Positions 27,726-37,652 of a DNA stretch of 64,000 nucleotides are shown here, piece by piece. This DNA comes from Pseudoalteromonas peptidolytica (GTDB lineage Bacteria; Pseudomonadota; Gammaproteobacteria; Enterobacterales; Alteromonadaceae). The notes under the pieces are model-generated. The model saw nothing but the letters and a program-made list of their open reading frames with translations, had not been told where the DNA came from and searched no databases. The stretch lies in the NCBI RefSeq assembly GCF_012641745.1, contig NZ_WEHZ01000010.1:62001-126000 (forward strand), in the 5' to 3' direction. Position 1 is the first letter of the stretch, and each line of letters starts with the position of its first letter. The translations under genes and the position numbers were made by a program.

Positions 27726-29198
27726 ATGTCGAATTACTTTAATACTTTATCTTTACGTGAGCAATTGGCTCAACTTTCGCAATGTGAATTCATGGATCCC
27801 AAAGAATTCGAACAAGGTGTCGACGTGCTAATCGGAAAGAAGCTAGTCATTGTCGGCTGTGGCGCACAAGGCTTGAACCAGGGGTTAAATCTACGTGACT
27901 CGGGGCTCAATGTAAGCTACGCGTTGCGTCCTTCTGCCATTGAAGAAAAGCGTCAATCTTTTTTAAACGCTTCAGAAAATGGATTTGTAGTAGGCACGTA
28001 TGAAGAATTGATCCCGGATGCTGACTTAGTACTTAATTTAACGCCAGATAAACAGCACACCGCGGTAGTTAATGCAGTTATGCCGTTAATGAAACAAGGT
28101 GCAACACTCGCTTATTCTCATGGCTTCAATATCGTCGAAGAAGGCATGCAGGTGCGTGAGGACATCACTGTCATTATGGTTGCGCCAAAATGTCCTGGCA
28201 CTGAGGTACGCGAGGAGTACAAACGTGGCTTTGGTGTACCTACGCTGATTGCAGTTCATCCAGAAAACGATCCTCAGGGTAAAGGTCTGGCACAAGCTAA
28301 AGCTTACGCAGCAGGAACCGGTGGCCATCGTGCCGGTGTGTTAAAATCTTCATTCATCGCAGAAGTAAAATCGGACTTGATGGGCGAGCAGACTATTTTA
28401 TGTGGCATGTTACAAACTGGCTCACTGCTATGCTTTGATAAAATGGTCGAAGAAGGGCTCGCGCCTGGATACGTATCGAAACTAGTACAATACGGCTGGG
28501 AAGTCATCACTGAAGCACTAAAGCATGGTGGCATAACCAACATGATGGATAGGCTTTCAAACCCTGCAAAAGTAAAAGCATTCGACTTGAGTGAGCAACT
28601 AAAAGCGCTGATGCGCCCTCTGTATAACAAACATATGGATGACATCATCAGTGGTGAATTCTCTTCCGGTATGATGGCTGACTGGGCTGAGAATGACACA
28701 AAATTACTCACTTGGCGCGCTGAGACCGCACAGACAGCATTTGAAAAACAAGCCAATGCCGATACTGAGATTTCAGAACAAGCATTTTTTGACAAAGGTA
28801 TTTTAATGGTGGCAATGGTAAAAGCAGGTGTAGAGCTTGCCTTTGAAACCATGACAGCCGCGGGGATCATTGAAGAGTCTGCGTACTATGAATCACTTCA
28901 TGAAACCCCATTAATTGCCAATACTATTGCGCGTAAAAAGCTATTTGAGATGAACCGAACTATTTCCGACACAGCTGAATATGGCTGCTATTTATATAAC
29001 CATGCCTGCTTGCCTTTGTTAAAGCCCTTCATGGAGGCCATTACAAAACAAGAAATTGGTGAGGGGTTAGCTGGCGATGATAATTATGTTGATAACCAGA
29101 AGCTCATCGCGGTCAATCGAGCTATCCGCAATCATCCGGTAGAAAAAATTGGTGAAACACTGCGTGGTTACATGTCTGAGATGAAGAAAATCGTGTAA
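27726..29198 (+). CDS. ilvC: Ketol-acid reductoisomerase, class II
   Basis: 490 residues, the long class II form. It isomerises and reduces acetolactate and acetohydroxybutyrate with NADPH in valine and isoleucine synthesis. The Rossmann motif [20 protein letters not shown] begins at about residue 37. Arg in SYALRPSA and nearby residues favour NADPH. Two C-terminal knotted domains are seen as the repeated units [16 protein letters not shown] and related segments. AGGAAA precedes the ATG. It is activated by the divergent ilvY. The other ilv genes are not in the window. Confidence 0.97.
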   Translation: MSNYFNTLSLREQLAQLSQCEFMDPKEFEQGVDVLIGKKLVIVGCGAQGLNQGLNLRDSGLNVSYALRPSAIEEKRQSFLNASENGFVVGTYEELIPDADLVLNLTPDKQHTAVVNAVMPLMKQGATLAYSHGFNIVEEGMQVREDITVIMVAPKCPGTEVREEYKRGFGVPTLIAVHPENDPQGKGLAQAKAYAAGTGGHRAGVLKSSFIAEVKSDLMGEQTILCGMLQTGSLLCFDKMVEEGLAPGYVSKLVQYGWEVITEALKHGGITNMMDRLSNPAKVKAFDLSEQLKALMRPLYNKHMDDIISGEFSSGMMADWAENDTKLLTWRAETAQTAFEKQANADTEISEQAFFDKGILMVAMVKAGVELAFETMTAAGIIEESAYYESLHETPLIANTIARKKLFEMNRTISDTAEYGCYLYNHACLPLLKPFMEAITKQEIGEGLAGDDNYVDNQKLIAVNRAIRNHPVEKIGETLRGYMSEMKKIV

Positions 29199-29244
29199 TC
29201 AGTATAGATAAATTTGCAACAAATACAGTTCGCTTGTTAGTAAC

Positions 29245-29279
29245 CAAGGCCGCCTTCTTCCCTGAGATCGTGGCCTTTT
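29245..29279 (+). terminator. Probable terminator of ilvC
   Basis: AAGGCC (29246-29251) pairs with GGCCTT (29272-29277), followed by TTA; the loop is 20 bases. About 50 bases after the stop. Confidence 0.5.
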
Positions 29280-29458
29280 ATCACCTACTCTCAACCTTAA
29301 CTCTCATTTATCTCATCATGATTTAACACTAAGTTCTGATATTAACGTTATTTTATAATTCTAAATTATTTTTTCGAAACTAACGCCGTTACTTGTTCCG
29401 AGCTGGTTATTTACTATGCTAGAATAATCGGTTCCACGGGATTACACACACAAATCGA

Positions 29459-31360
29459 ATGCAAAACACAGGCTTAACAATTACTCAGAGAATTACCCTG
29501 TTGGGTAGTATCATTGCGATTGCTGTCGCTTGTTTAATCGGGTTTACCTCGCTTTACAGCGCCAAGACATTAATCAACGAACGAATGATGCAGTCGGAGT
29601 TACCTAGTAAAATCGAAAGCATCAACAAGTCGTTACACATGCAAATAGATACACTAAAAAACGCAGCTCAACAGCTTTCTAGTAACCTGCTTATCACACA
29701 AGCAGCAAAACAAAATACCTTAGATGAGCAACTGTTGATTGACGAACTCAAGCGTATCGCAGCGCAATATGACTTGGTTACAGCATCTTGGGCAAACCGC
29801 GATACCCGCCAGTATTGGAATCAAAAAGGCTTTTTACGTGTCTTAGACCGGCAGCAAGATGGTTGGTTTTTTGGCTTTACCAACAGCGCTGAAGCTTACT
29901 CAATCAGCATCTACCAAGAAGCACCAGGGGATGTGAAGATGTTCGTTAACCACCAGCAATTAGCTGGGGTAGGTTTAGCTGGACTTGCAAAAAGTATTGA
30001 CGATATGCAGTCAATGCTCGCCAACATGAAAATCGAGCAAACAGGCTTTGTATTCGTTGTCAATAAAGAAGGGGTTGTGCAATTGCACCCTGACGCAAGC
30101 AAAGTCGCAAAATCTTCACTTGAGGATTTCTATGGCCAACAAAGCCATGACCTAACTTCATCAAGACAATTTATTGTTAAGGAGCTCGAAGTTGATGGCG
30201 AAGCTAATTTAGTTGCCGCAAGCCCAATTCCAGAGACCGATTTATTTGTGATTGCTCAGGTCCCAACCAGTGAAGTTAACAGTGGGATCACGGCCCTGCA
30301 ATGGCAAATCATCGGCTTTTCGCTGGTGATAGCTTTAGTTGCCAGCATCATTAGTATGTTATTAGCTAAAAATCTCAGTGCACCACTGAAGAAAATGGCT
30401 GAACTTTTCGAGCAGCTAGGAAGTGGCAATGCAAAACTAAACTATCGCTTGCCAGATTCCGCACAGCCTGAATTGCAAGCGCTAGCTGGCGGCTTTAATC
30501 AGTTTATTAGTAAAATTGAGGAAGCGATCCACTCAGTAGCTGAAGAGAGCCGCTCAATTCGTATTACTAGTGAAGCTGTGTTTAAACAAAGCCAACAAAA
30601 CTCACAATCTTTGGACGATCAAAAGTCACAAACTATGTCTGTTGCTGCCGCGATTAATGAGATGGGTGCAACAGTACAAGAAATTGCCAGCAGTGCAACG
30701 AGTACAGCCAAGCTCACTGAGCAAAGTAAAGCTTCAACCAAAGACAGCAGACTGGGTGTTCAACAAAGCCAAGAAACACTTCATCTATTGGCTGGAGATA
30801 TTGATAATATGGCAGGTCAAGTGGCGACATTGGCACAAAAGACCCAATCAATTGCTAATATTGTTGACGTCATTAGAGGGATCTCTGAACAAACTAACCT
30901 GCTTGCCCTAAATGCGGCAATAGAATCAGCTCGAGCCGGTGAACATGGTAGAGGGTTTGCAGTAGTAGCAGATGAAGTGAGAGCCTTAGCAAGTCGAACT
31001 TCACACTCTACAGATGAAATTCAAGCAACAATCTCTGAACTCACTCAAGTATCTGACAACATAGTCAATCAAATACAGCAGTCTAGCACTCAAGCGGAGC
31101 AAAGTGTCCAAACTATGCAAGCCTCAGTAGAGCTAATGCTTGAGATTTCAGAAACTGCAAATCAAATAAACGACATGACTGCATTGATCGCAACAGCAAC
31201 GGAAGAGCAAAGCAACGTAGTGGCCGATGTGGGTCGTAACATTGAGCAAATTAGTGAAATTAGTGATGCTGTAATGAATAAACAGCTCGACACTGAACAA
31301 GCGATTCAACGTTTAGCGGATTCTGCCAAAACGCTGGATGACTTGGTCGCCAGCTTCTAA
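29459..31360 (+). CDS. Methyl-accepting chemotaxis protein
   Basis: 633 residues. Membrane segment 1 spans about 13-33. A periplasmic Cache-like sensor of about 240 residues contains [30 protein letters not shown] and [17 protein letters not shown]. Segment 2 is about 282-303. HAMP follows ([17 protein letters not shown]). The signalling tip [23 protein letters not shown] with [13 protein letters not shown] is intact. It has no C-terminal NWETF-type pentapeptide. It probably senses a small ligand; Cache domains often bind amino acids or carboxylates. Single gene. No chemotaxis genes are nearby. Confidence 0.93.
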   Translation: MQNTGLTITQRITLLGSIIAIAVACLIGFTSLYSAKTLINERMMQSELPSKIESINKSLHMQIDTLKNAAQQLSSNLLITQAAKQNTLDEQLLIDELKRIAAQYDLVTASWANRDTRQYWNQKGFLRVLDRQQDGWFFGFTNSAEAYSISIYQEAPGDVKMFVNHQQLAGVGLAGLAKSIDDMQSMLANMKIEQTGFVFVVNKEGVVQLHPDASKVAKSSLEDFYGQQSHDLTSSRQFIVKELEVDGEANLVAASPIPETDLFVIAQVPTSEVNSGITALQWQIIGFSLVIALVASIISMLLAKNLSAPLKKMAELFEQLGSGNAKLNYRLPDSAQPELQALAGGFNQFISKIEEAIHSVAEESRSIRITSEAVFKQSQQNSQSLDDQKSQTMSVAAAINEMGATVQEIASSATSTAKLTEQSKASTKDSRLGVQQSQETLHLLAGDIDNMAGQVATLAQKTQSIANIVDVIRGISEQTNLLALNAAIESARAGEHGRGFAVVADEVRALASRTSHSTDEIQATISELTQVSDNIVNQIQQSSTQAEQSVQTMQASVELMLEISETANQINDMTALIATATEEQSNVVADVGRNIEQISEISDAVMNKQLDTEQAIQRLADSAKTLDDLVASF

Positions 31361-31717
31361 ACAGCCAAAGTAACAGCGCCTGCACCACATTGTGTGGGCG
31401 CACTTTTATTGGGTACTCTCCCCGTTGTTACATCAGGTAACAAATATAGTCGCGCATTCATAGCGCTTTTAGTCTACATTCATAACTAGAAACAGTTAAT
31501 CTGTGACTTGATAAACCAAAATCGATGATACCATTTTAGCGTTCTATCAAAATAATATATGGTGGAAAATTCGACACCGACTGCCTGAAAAGCTTATAGT
31601 AAAAACTTAATTGGAATATTTTTTTAGCTCATTCGGATAACTACTTTAGCGATATCAGGACACGATAGCGGAGTTATCGAGTTAGTTACAGCGAATAGAA
31701 CACTGCTAGGAGGTTGT
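31361..31717. other. 357-base gap with a fragment of the dispersed repeat
   Basis: No gene seen. After the terminator the DNA is AT-rich. Bases 31647-31680 (TAGCGA...CAGGAC...ATAGCGGAGTTATCG) match an internal module of R1 at 2134-2167. AGGAGG at about 31709 is the ribosome site of the next gene. Confidence 0.55.
31376..31409 (+). terminator. Probable terminator of the chemoreceptor gene
   Basis: GCGC...CCACA and TGTGG GCGC (within 31376-31402) form a bulged GC-rich hairpin followed by ACTTTTATT. It starts about 15 bases after the stop. Confidence 0.5.
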
Positions 31718-32917
31718 ATGAAGGCGGTTACTCAGTGTTTAGTGGTTATCCTAACGGCTTTACTCAGCGGGTGTAACAGCACACCCAAAGCGACTATCGA
31801 TACCTCAATTCTAAACTCAACACATCACTTTAATATCCAACAAGTTGAATCTCACAAAGATGTTTTTCAGTTGAATAATGAGATCAAGGCTAAACTAGAG
31901 CACTACTTCCATAATGAAGAAATTGGGGTAAAACGTGCAAAAATGCTAATGGAGTTTTTGGTCAATAGCGGAGATGATTCATTATCCTATTTATCAGGTG
32001 CAAACCTAACCGCTAGCCAAGCATTCAGTAGTATGAACGCCAATTGTTTATCGCTGTCAATTCTAACACATGCCATCGCAAAACAAGTGGGGTTGAAAAC
32101 TCAGTTTCAGCGCGTACATATCCCAGAATATTGGGATGAAAGCCAAGGCTATAGTCTGCTCACAGGCCATGTAAATATAAAAATATTTGAAGTAGACAAT
32201 ACTCAAGATGCTATTAAAACCCTATATGTAAAACCCACCTCGGTAACCGTTGATTTTGATCCAAACAGTCGAAACCAACACTTTAGCACCAGTTCAATCT
32301 CGACAGGCACTATTTTGTCTATGTTTTACAATAACAAAGGTGCAATGGAGATGATCAAAGGCGATCTAGATATGGCGTACAGTTACTATCGTGCGGCGAT
32401 AGAGAGTGACCAATATCACGATGGAGCTTGGGGCAATCTCGGCATTCTCTACCGGATCACAGATCAATACCAGCTTGCGGAGCGGGCTTACCAGCAGGCC
32501 ATTGCAATTAATAAGGATAATCGTAATGCTCTTGGCAATTTAGCAAAGCTATATTATTTAACCGGAAGAAACGATGACGCAAAGACGATTGAAAGAAATA
32601 TTCACGAACAAAGAAAAAACAACCCTTATTATATGCTGGTGCTAGGCAACGAAGCATTTAACAGTGGTGATTTTAGCCGCGCTAAGCATTTTTACATACA
32701 AGCAAGGGAGCTGGATAAAAACCTTCATGAAAGCTATTTTGGCTTAGCTAAAGTTGCTTTTGCACAAAATGACAAAAAAGCTGCGGACCGATACCTAAAA
32801 AAAGCATATAACACAGCATCATTCGAGCACGACAAGCTGCGTTATGAAGGAAAGTTAGCACTACTCAAAAGTATCGCAAATAACCAACCTTCTGAAAACA
32901 ATAATAAAGAGAGGTAA
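31718..32917 (+). CDS. Lipoprotein with transglutaminase-like and TPR domains
   Basis: 399 residues. Lipobox ALLSGC with Cys19. The middle region resembles a transglutaminase-like cysteine-protease fold: NANCLSLSILTHAIAKQVGL (Cys110), TGHVNIKI (His151) and VDFDP (Asp179) give a possible Cys-His-Asp triad. From about 205 there are three to four TPR units (AWGNLGILYRITDQYQLAERAYQQA and following). Lipid anchoring suggests the outer membrane. A strong AGGAGG precedes the ATG. The M28 peptidase gene starts seven bases after its stop, so the two are co-transcribed and may act on the same substrate. Confidence 0.85.
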   Translation: MKAVTQCLVVILTALLSGCNSTPKATIDTSILNSTHHFNIQQVESHKDVFQLNNEIKAKLEHYFHNEEIGVKRAKMLMEFLVNSGDDSLSYLSGANLTASQAFSSMNANCLSLSILTHAIAKQVGLKTQFQRVHIPEYWDESQGYSLLTGHVNIKIFEVDNTQDAIKTLYVKPTSVTVDFDPNSRNQHFSTSSISTGTILSMFYNNKGAMEMIKGDLDMAYSYYRAAIESDQYHDGAWGNLGILYRITDQYQLAERAYQQAIAINKDNRNALGNLAKLYYLTGRNDDAKTIERNIHEQRKNNPYYMLVLGNEAFNSGDFSRAKHFYIQARELDKNLHESYFGLAKVAFAQNDKKAADRYLKKAYNTASFEHDKLRYEGKLALLKSIANNQPSENNNKER

Positions 32918-32924
32918 ACTTCGT

Positions 32925-33839
32925 ATGTTAGGACGTAACTTCGGCATAGCTTGTGCGTGTGTCCTATTCGTCTGGGGGTCACTACCAAGCGTTCAAGCTC
33001 AAAGTGGCTCACTGATAACCGATTTAGAAACGCTCACAAGTGTCAGTCATCGTGGAAGGAAAAGTGGTAGCAAAAGCCCAAACATTAGCGCGCGGTATAT
33101 TTATGAGGCCTTTCGGGCGTCAGGCGCCAATCCTAAATATCAACAATTTACTTTTAGAGCGGGCATTTTTAGCAAAGATACCGGCCATAATGTCACCGCT
33201 ACTCTCCCCTGCACACAGCCTCGATGTGACACCCCGATTGTGATCAGCGCTCACTATGATCATTTGGGCACGACGGGAAGAAAGCACTACCCAGGCGCAA
33301 ATGATAATGCCTCGGGTACAGCCGCAATGCTTTACATCGCAAGACAACTAGCTAAAACGAATCGCTCTCGAGATATTTTATTCGTCGCAACAGATGCTGA
33401 GGAGCGCGGCCTTCATGGGGCTAAGTTTTACGCCAAACAATTAAACCAAGACATCGCCGTTAATATTAATTTAGATATGTTAGGAGTAAACAAGAGCAAC
33501 CGCCTATTTGCGTTATTTTCTCCAGGGTTTAGTCAATTCAAATCGCAATTAAAGAGTATGAAGCAAGCACCGCTGAAATTAACTGTCGTTTCATCACAGC
33601 GACAAATGGCACGCTATGCCGATAACCCCAGTATCGATTGGCATAAAGCCAGTGATCATTACGCTTTTTATCGCAACGGAATACCCTATATTTATTTTGG
33701 TATTGGAGAGGACAAGCATCACCACACTACCAAAGACACTGTAAAAAACATGGATATTGATAAATATCAGGCTGGGGTTGCGCTCATCAGTGACTTTATT
33801 TTATCGTTGACACGCTCTCCTTTAGACTCAACCAGCTGA
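32925..33839 (+). CDS. Exported M28-family metallopeptidase
   Basis: 304 residues with a signal peptide (cleavage near SVQAQ). The zinc ligands of M28 are visible: SAHYDHLG (His and Asp), [13 protein letters not shown] (bridging Asp), [16 protein letters not shown] (catalytic and ligand Glu), NINLDMLG (Asp), and HHHTTKDT near the end (His). It is probably a periplasmic or secreted aminopeptidase. It follows the TPR lipoprotein gene by seven bases. Its last 73 bases overlap the convergent GIY-YIG gene. Confidence 0.93.
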   Translation: MLGRNFGIACACVLFVWGSLPSVQAQSGSLITDLETLTSVSHRGRKSGSKSPNISARYIYEAFRASGANPKYQQFTFRAGIFSKDTGHNVTATLPCTQPRCDTPIVISAHYDHLGTTGRKHYPGANDNASGTAAMLYIARQLAKTNRSRDILFVATDAEERGLHGAKFYAKQLNQDIAVNINLDMLGVNKSNRLFALFSPGFSQFKSQLKSMKQAPLKLTVVSSQRQMARYADNPSIDWHKASDHYAFYRNGIPYIYFGIGEDKHHHTTKDTVKNMDIDKYQAGVALISDFILSLTRSPLDSTS

Positions 33840-34111
33840 ACCTTTTGAGCCTTGGTGAGCTGCTTAACTTGCCACTCGAGTTTGGAGGCATGCCTTCTAG
33901 AGCCCACAGCAAATTGGAATTTAAGGACAAGAGGTCCTTTTCCTCTTAGGTTTTTTGCTCCTTTACCGCTTTGGTGTTGATGAAAACGCCTCTCTACATC
34001 AGTCGTGATACCGGTGTACCAATGCCCAAAGCGTGTTTCTATAATATACAAACTCCACACTGCCTGATGATCTGCCTTGTCAGTTTGATTAAGTAAAGCT
34101 TGCCCAAGCAA
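33767..34111 (-). CDS. GIY-YIG nuclease-family protein, YhbQ-like
   Basis: 114 residues from TTG 34111. This start is chosen because a perfect AAGGAGG (34120-34126) lies eight bases before it. A longer GTG start at 34135 would bury that site in the coding region. Motifs: [18 protein letters not shown] (GIY..YIG), [18 protein letters not shown] with the conserved Arg, and a C-terminal KLEWQVKQL with the Glu. YhbQ-type proteins are single-domain DNases of uncertain role. The 3' end overlaps that of the M28 gene by 73 bases on the other strand, so both C-termini share DNA. Confidence 0.87.
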   Translation of the reverse strand: MLGQALLNQTDKADHQAVWSLYIIETRFGHWYTGITTDVERRFHQHQSGKGAKNLRGKGPLVLKFQFAVGSRRHASKLEWQVKQLTKAQKVQLVESKGERVNDKIKSLMSATPA

Positions 34112-34273
34112 TTTACTTACCTCCTTAATTTGCACCTAAAACGGTTTTTTGCACCTATTGCAACTTACAGACGAACTTTTTACACTTAACGCAGTCCAAA
34201 TCCGCTAAGAGACTTTACCTTCTCTGTGCAATCGGTATCATGCTAACAACTGATAATAAGGATACACAATTTC

Positions 34274-34633
34274 ATGCTGTCTAATAAAACCCTTTCTGTT
34301 TGGCTCAGCGCTGTAGTTATGACTGTGTTTTTGTCTGGCTGTTCAAGCTGGATTTATCGCATCAACGTGCCACAAGGTAATTTCTTAGAGCAGTCAGATG
34401 TAGATAAGCTTCGAGTGCAAATGACCAGAGAGCAAGTATTATATGTACTCGGCACACCATTGGCGAAAGACGCGTTTAACAATAATATCTGGCACTATCA
34501 ATATGTGTTTAATATTGATAGACCATCAGAGGTAAGAAAATCATTCAGTGTCTATTTTGAGAATGACAAGCTAGTGCGGATCAGTGGTGACTTTGAAGAA
34601 CCTGAAGAATTTAACACGCCGCTAGATTCATAA
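34274..34633 (+). CDS. bamE: Outer-membrane assembly lipoprotein BamE
   Basis: 119 residues. Lipobox VFLSGC (Cys23). The SmpA/OmlA domain shows VPQGNFLEQSDVDKLRVQMTREQVLYVLGTP, followed by WHYQYVF. BamE is a small lipoprotein of the BAM complex that inserts beta-barrel proteins such as the receptors here. It is divergent from the GIY-YIG gene. In many gammaproteobacteria bamE and ratA-rnfH-smpB are neighbours, as here. Confidence 0.96.
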   Translation: MLSNKTLSVWLSAVVMTVFLSGCSSWIYRINVPQGNFLEQSDVDKLRVQMTREQVLYVLGTPLAKDAFNNNIWHYQYVFNIDRPSEVRKSFSVYFENDKLVRISGDFEEPEEFNTPLDS

Positions 34634-34657
34634 CTAGTCGGTCAGTATTTCGTAGTC

Positions 34658-34683
34658 AAAGGGGAAATGATTTCCCCTTTTTT
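34658..34683 (+). terminator. Terminator of bamE
   Basis: AAAGGGGAAA (34658-34667) and TTTCCCCTTT (34671-34680) with a 3-base loop and T-run after it. It is 24 bases after the stop. Confidence 0.85.
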
Positions 34684-34718
34684 AATGCTCAACACCCATT
34701 CAGTACTTGAAGCTAAGT

Positions 34719-34811
34719 AACCTGAGCTTCGGATAATTAATACCTTTCTAGCAGCCAGTTAGCGTCAGATTTACTCTTTCAAATTGAGCAAGTATTAAGT
34801 CTAATTGGTAT
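34719..34811 (+). repeat. Rearranged repeat fragment (R4) at the rnfH 3' end
   Basis: Bases 34719-34754 (CCTGAGCTTCGGATAATTAA...) match R1 at 2012-2047 in the same strand sense. They are fused to a right arm (34755-34811: GCGTCAGATTTACTCTTTC ... CTAATTGGTAT) that runs opposite to the R1 order. The hairpin and left end are missing. The terminal AATTGGTAT lies inside the rnfH reading frame. Confidence 0.68.
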
Positions 34812-35139
34812 TATTTCCAGGTGTCGTTGGACGACCTCCAGTGATTTTACTCGCTCGCCCTTCCTCTTTTGCTTTTTCTGCTCGACGTCTGCGCGCTTCT
34901 TTTGGATCAGCTATAAGTGGACGATATATTTCTATTCTATCGCCATCATTCACTACTTGATGTAGCTTCACCGTGCGATTCCAAACTCCGAGCGTTAAAT
35001 TATTTGCATCAATCTCTGGACACTTATCCAATATGCCCGATTGTAAAACCGCTTGCTCAGCCGAGGTTCCCTCTGGTACGTCAACTGACACAGATGTCGC
35101 TTTGTCAGGTAATGCAAAGACCACTTCAACTTTTATCAT
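34801..35139 (-). CDS. rnfH: RnfH family ubiquitin-like protein
   Basis: 112 residues. A beta-grasp (ubiquitin-like) fold of UPF0125/RnfH: MIKVEVVFALPDKATSVSVDVPEGT at the start, GVWNRTVKL, and the signature GDRIEIYRPLIADPKEARRRRAE. It overlaps the ratA stop in TAATG, so translation is coupled. The last three sense codons (AAT ACC AAT) and the TAG stop lie in the end of repeat R4. This indicates that the original C-terminus was changed by the element. The basic A/R/K-rich tail is otherwise typical. Confidence 0.93.
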   Translation of the reverse strand: MIKVEVVFALPDKATSVSVDVPEGTSAEQAVLQSGILDKCPEIDANNLTLGVWNRTVKLHQVVNDGDRIEIYRPLIADPKEARRRRAEKAKEEGRASKITGGRPTTPGNNTN

Positions 35140-35573
35140 TATCTTGCTCCGTACACGATTTTAGCACGCTGAGTAAAAGCAGATACCATATTTTTGGCTA
35201 CTTCATTGAATAATTTACCAAATGCCATTTCTATCAATTTACTGGCAAATTCAAACTCCAATTTTAAGCTCACCTTACAAGCTTGCTCATCCAGCTCAGT
35301 AAACTCCCAATAACCATGCAGTGATTTAAATGGGCCGTCAACTAAGCACATTCTCACACGATTACCATCGAATTCATTTTTGGTGGTAAACCATTTTTTT
35401 AAGCCTGCTTTTGATATTTCCAAGCTAGCAGTCATTCCCTGTTCATCGCTATTGATCACCTTGGCATCTGAGCAATGAGGTAGGAAATTAGGGTACGCAT
35501 CAACATCATTCACAAGTTCAAACATTTCTTTGGTGCTATACATCACCAAAGCACTTTTTTCTATCTGTGGCAT
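35139..35573 (-). CDS. ratA: RatA-family START/SRPBCC protein
   Basis: 144 residues from ATG 35573 (MPQIEKSALV), with GGAG six bases upstream. An extension to 35639 is rejected. The fold is START-like (polyketide cyclase family, Coq10-related): YSTKEMFELVNDVDAYPNFLPHC near the start, then WFTTKNEFDG, LKSLHGYWEF-type strand and a long C-terminal helix. RatA in Escherichia coli was reported to block ribosome subunit joining; in eukaryotes the Coq10 relatives bind ubiquinone. It is divergent from smpB. Confidence 0.94.
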   Translation of the reverse strand: MPQIEKSALVMYSTKEMFELVNDVDAYPNFLPHCSDAKVINSDEQGMTASLEISKAGLKKWFTTKNEFDGNRVRMCLVDGPFKSLHGYWEFTELDEQACKVSLKLEFEFASKLIEMAFGKLFNEVAKNMVSAFTQRAKIVYGAR

Positions 35574-35714
35574 AGACACTCCAACTCTTAATAAGGGGAT
35601 TTTATCAAGGTTTTGCAGATTTATCTTGTTTGCAGCCACTGACTAGGTAAAAATACACCACATTGATGAAAAAGCGCTGTCTTAAAACAGGATTTATAGG
35701 TAGACTAAGCCATT

Positions 35715-36197
35715 ATGGCAAAGAAAAATTCAAGTAAATCAAATAGCAATACTATAGCGCTAAATAAAAAAGCGCGTCACGAGTATTCACTACATGAAAA
35801 GTTCGAAGCAGGTATCGAATTACAAGGCTGGGAAGTAAAGAGTATCCGTGCCGGTAAGGTTAATATCTCAGATACTTATATCCATATCAAAGATGGTGAA
35901 GCGTATTTGTTGGCAAGTCAGATACAGCCATTAAATAGTGCTTCAACCCACGTGATATGCGATCCACTTCGTTATCGTAAACTACTACTAAATAAACGCG
36001 AAATCTCTCGTCTGATTGGTGCAACAGAACGTGATGGCTACTCTTTAATCGCCACAGCAATGTACTGGAAAAAGTGCTGGGTCAAACTTGAGTTTTATCT
36101 TGCAAAAGGTAAAAAGCAACACGACAAGCGTGCCGATATAAAAGACCGCGACTGGTCACGAGATAAAGAACGCTTAATGAAACATAAAGTGCGTTAA
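35715..36197 (+). CDS. smpB: SsrA-binding protein SmpB
   Basis: 160 residues. SmpB binds tmRNA and drives trans-translation on stalled ribosomes. The OB-fold motifs are [38 protein letters not shown], the central [11 protein letters not shown], and the C-terminal [26 protein letters not shown] tail that enters the decoding channel. The ssrA gene, often nearby, is not in the window. A strong terminator follows. Confidence 0.97.
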   Translation: MAKKNSSKSNSNTIALNKKARHEYSLHEKFEAGIELQGWEVKSIRAGKVNISDTYIHIKDGEAYLLASQIQPLNSASTHVICDPLRYRKLLLNKREISRLIGATERDGYSLIATAMYWKKCWVKLEFYLAKGKKQHDKRADIKDRDWSRDKERLMKHKVR

Positions 36198-36210
36198 AGT
36201 ACAAAACATT

Positions 36211-36237
36211 AAAAAAGCAGGCCTAGCCTGCTTTTTT
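36211..36237. terminator. Bidirectional terminator between smpB and fabB
   Basis: AAAAAAGCAGGC (36211-36222) and GCCTGCTTTTTT (36226-36237) form a 12-bp stem with a 3-base loop and T-runs on both strands, placed between convergent genes. Confidence 0.92.
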
Positions 36238-36261
36238 ATGTCTGATACACAGTGTATAAAC

Positions 36262-37476
36262 TTAACCTTTATACTTTTGCATCACGAGCGTCGCATTTGT
36301 ACCACCGAAGCCAAAGCTGTTCGACATCACGGTTGTTAATGCACCGTCACGGCGCTGCGTTACAATATCTAACCCTTGAGCTTGCTCGTCCAGTTCATCA
36401 ATATTGATCGACGGTGCAATAAAGTCATTTTCTAACATTAACAAAGAGTAAATAGCTTCGTGTACACCAGCTGCGCCAAGCGCATGGCCTGTCATTGCTT
36501 TAGTTGCACTAATAGCTGGTGAGTTTTCTCCAAATAGCTCTTGAATTGCGCCAAGCTCTTTTACATCACCGACTGGCGTTGATGTACCATGCGTGTTTAA
36601 GTAATCGATTGGTGTATTTATGTCTTGCATCGCTTGCTTCATACAACGCACGGCACCCTCACCTGAAGGTGCAACCATATCATACCCATCTGATGTTGCG
36701 CCGTAGCCAACAATTTCAGCATAAATGTGTGCGCCTCGTGCCAGAGCATGCTCCAACTCTTCGACCACAACAATACCGCCACCACCAGAAATGACAAAAC
36801 CATCTCGGTTTGCGTCATAAGTACGAGATGCAAGCTCTGGTGTCTCATTATACTTGGTTGACAATGCACCCATTGCATCGAACTCCATTGCCAGTGTCCA
36901 ATGCAGCTCTTCACCACCGCCGGCAAAAAGTACATCTTGTTTGCCTAACTGAATTTGCTCAACCGCGTTACCGATACAATGCGCAGAGGTCGCACATGCA
37001 GAACTGATAGAATAATTTAGGCCTTTAATTTTAAATGGAGTGGCCAAACATGCTGATGTTGTACTAGCCATAGTACGCGGAACCATATAAGGCCCAACGC
37101 GCTTAACTCCTTTCTCTCGACAGATGTCAGCAGCTTCAACTTGATACTTAGATGAACCACCACCAGAGCCGACAATTAAGCCGGTGCGTTCATTTGATAC
37201 CTGTTCTTCTGATAAACCTGAATCTTCAATTGCTTGCGCCATCGCAATATAAGAAAACGCTGCCGCGTCTCCCATAAAACGGTGTGCCTTACGGTCCACT
37301 AGAGATTTTACGTCAATATCTATATTACCAGACACGTGACTACGTAAGTTGTTATCTGCAAACTCCTGATTAAAAGCGATGCCGCTTTTACCAGCTTTTA
37401 ATGACTCTAAAACTTCTTGCTTGTTGTTGCCGATGCTCGAAACGACACCGATCCCCGTAATAACGGCTCTTCTCAT
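36262..37476 (-). CDS. fabB: 3-oxoacyl-ACP synthase I FabB
   Basis: 404 residues. It condenses acyl-ACP with malonyl-ACP and is needed for unsaturated fatty acid synthesis. Start [16 protein letters not shown]. Catalytic triad: Cys in [11 protein letters not shown] (about 163), His in [12 protein letters not shown], and His in [12 protein letters not shown]. The start has GAAGGGA eight bases upstream. fabA is not adjacent. It is divergent from mnmC. Confidence 0.96.
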   Translation of the reverse strand: MRRAVITGIGVVSSIGNNKQEVLESLKAGKSGIAFNQEFADNNLRSHVSGNIDIDVKSLVDRKAHRFMGDAAAFSYIAMAQAIEDSGLSEEQVSNERTGLIVGSGGGSSKYQVEAADICREKGVKRVGPYMVPRTMASTTSACLATPFKIKGLNYSISSACATSAHCIGNAVEQIQLGKQDVLFAGGGEELHWTLAMEFDAMGALSTKYNETPELASRTYDANRDGFVISGGGGIVVVEELEHALARGAHIYAEIVGYGATSDGYDMVAPSGEGAVRCMKQAMQDINTPIDYLNTHGTSTPVGDVKELGAIQELFGENSPAISATKAMTGHALGAAGVHEAIYSLLMLENDFIAPSINIDELDEQAQGLDIVTQRRDGALTTVMSNSFGFGGTNATLVMQKYKG

Positions 37477-37652
37477 GGGTATATTCCCTTCGATATTACA
37501 AATTATGCGTATTATACGCTGAATTCTAGCGTCAAGTGGTCAGCTTTCCAGCGTACACATGTACTCTGAACCTAAATAAACAAAAATGCAACCAGACTAT
37601 TGCGCAGAAAGTCAGTAAAATACACTATAACAAGTCAGATATAGAGTCTTTC

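Noticed and set aside
28304..28870. 188-aa minus-strand ORF inside ilvC
   Set aside because: Antisense shadow of the strongly conserved ilvC frame.
37536..37652. N-terminal extension of MnmC from GTG 37536
   Set aside because: The 39 extra residues do not look like MnmC, and ATG 37653 gives the normal family start and length.
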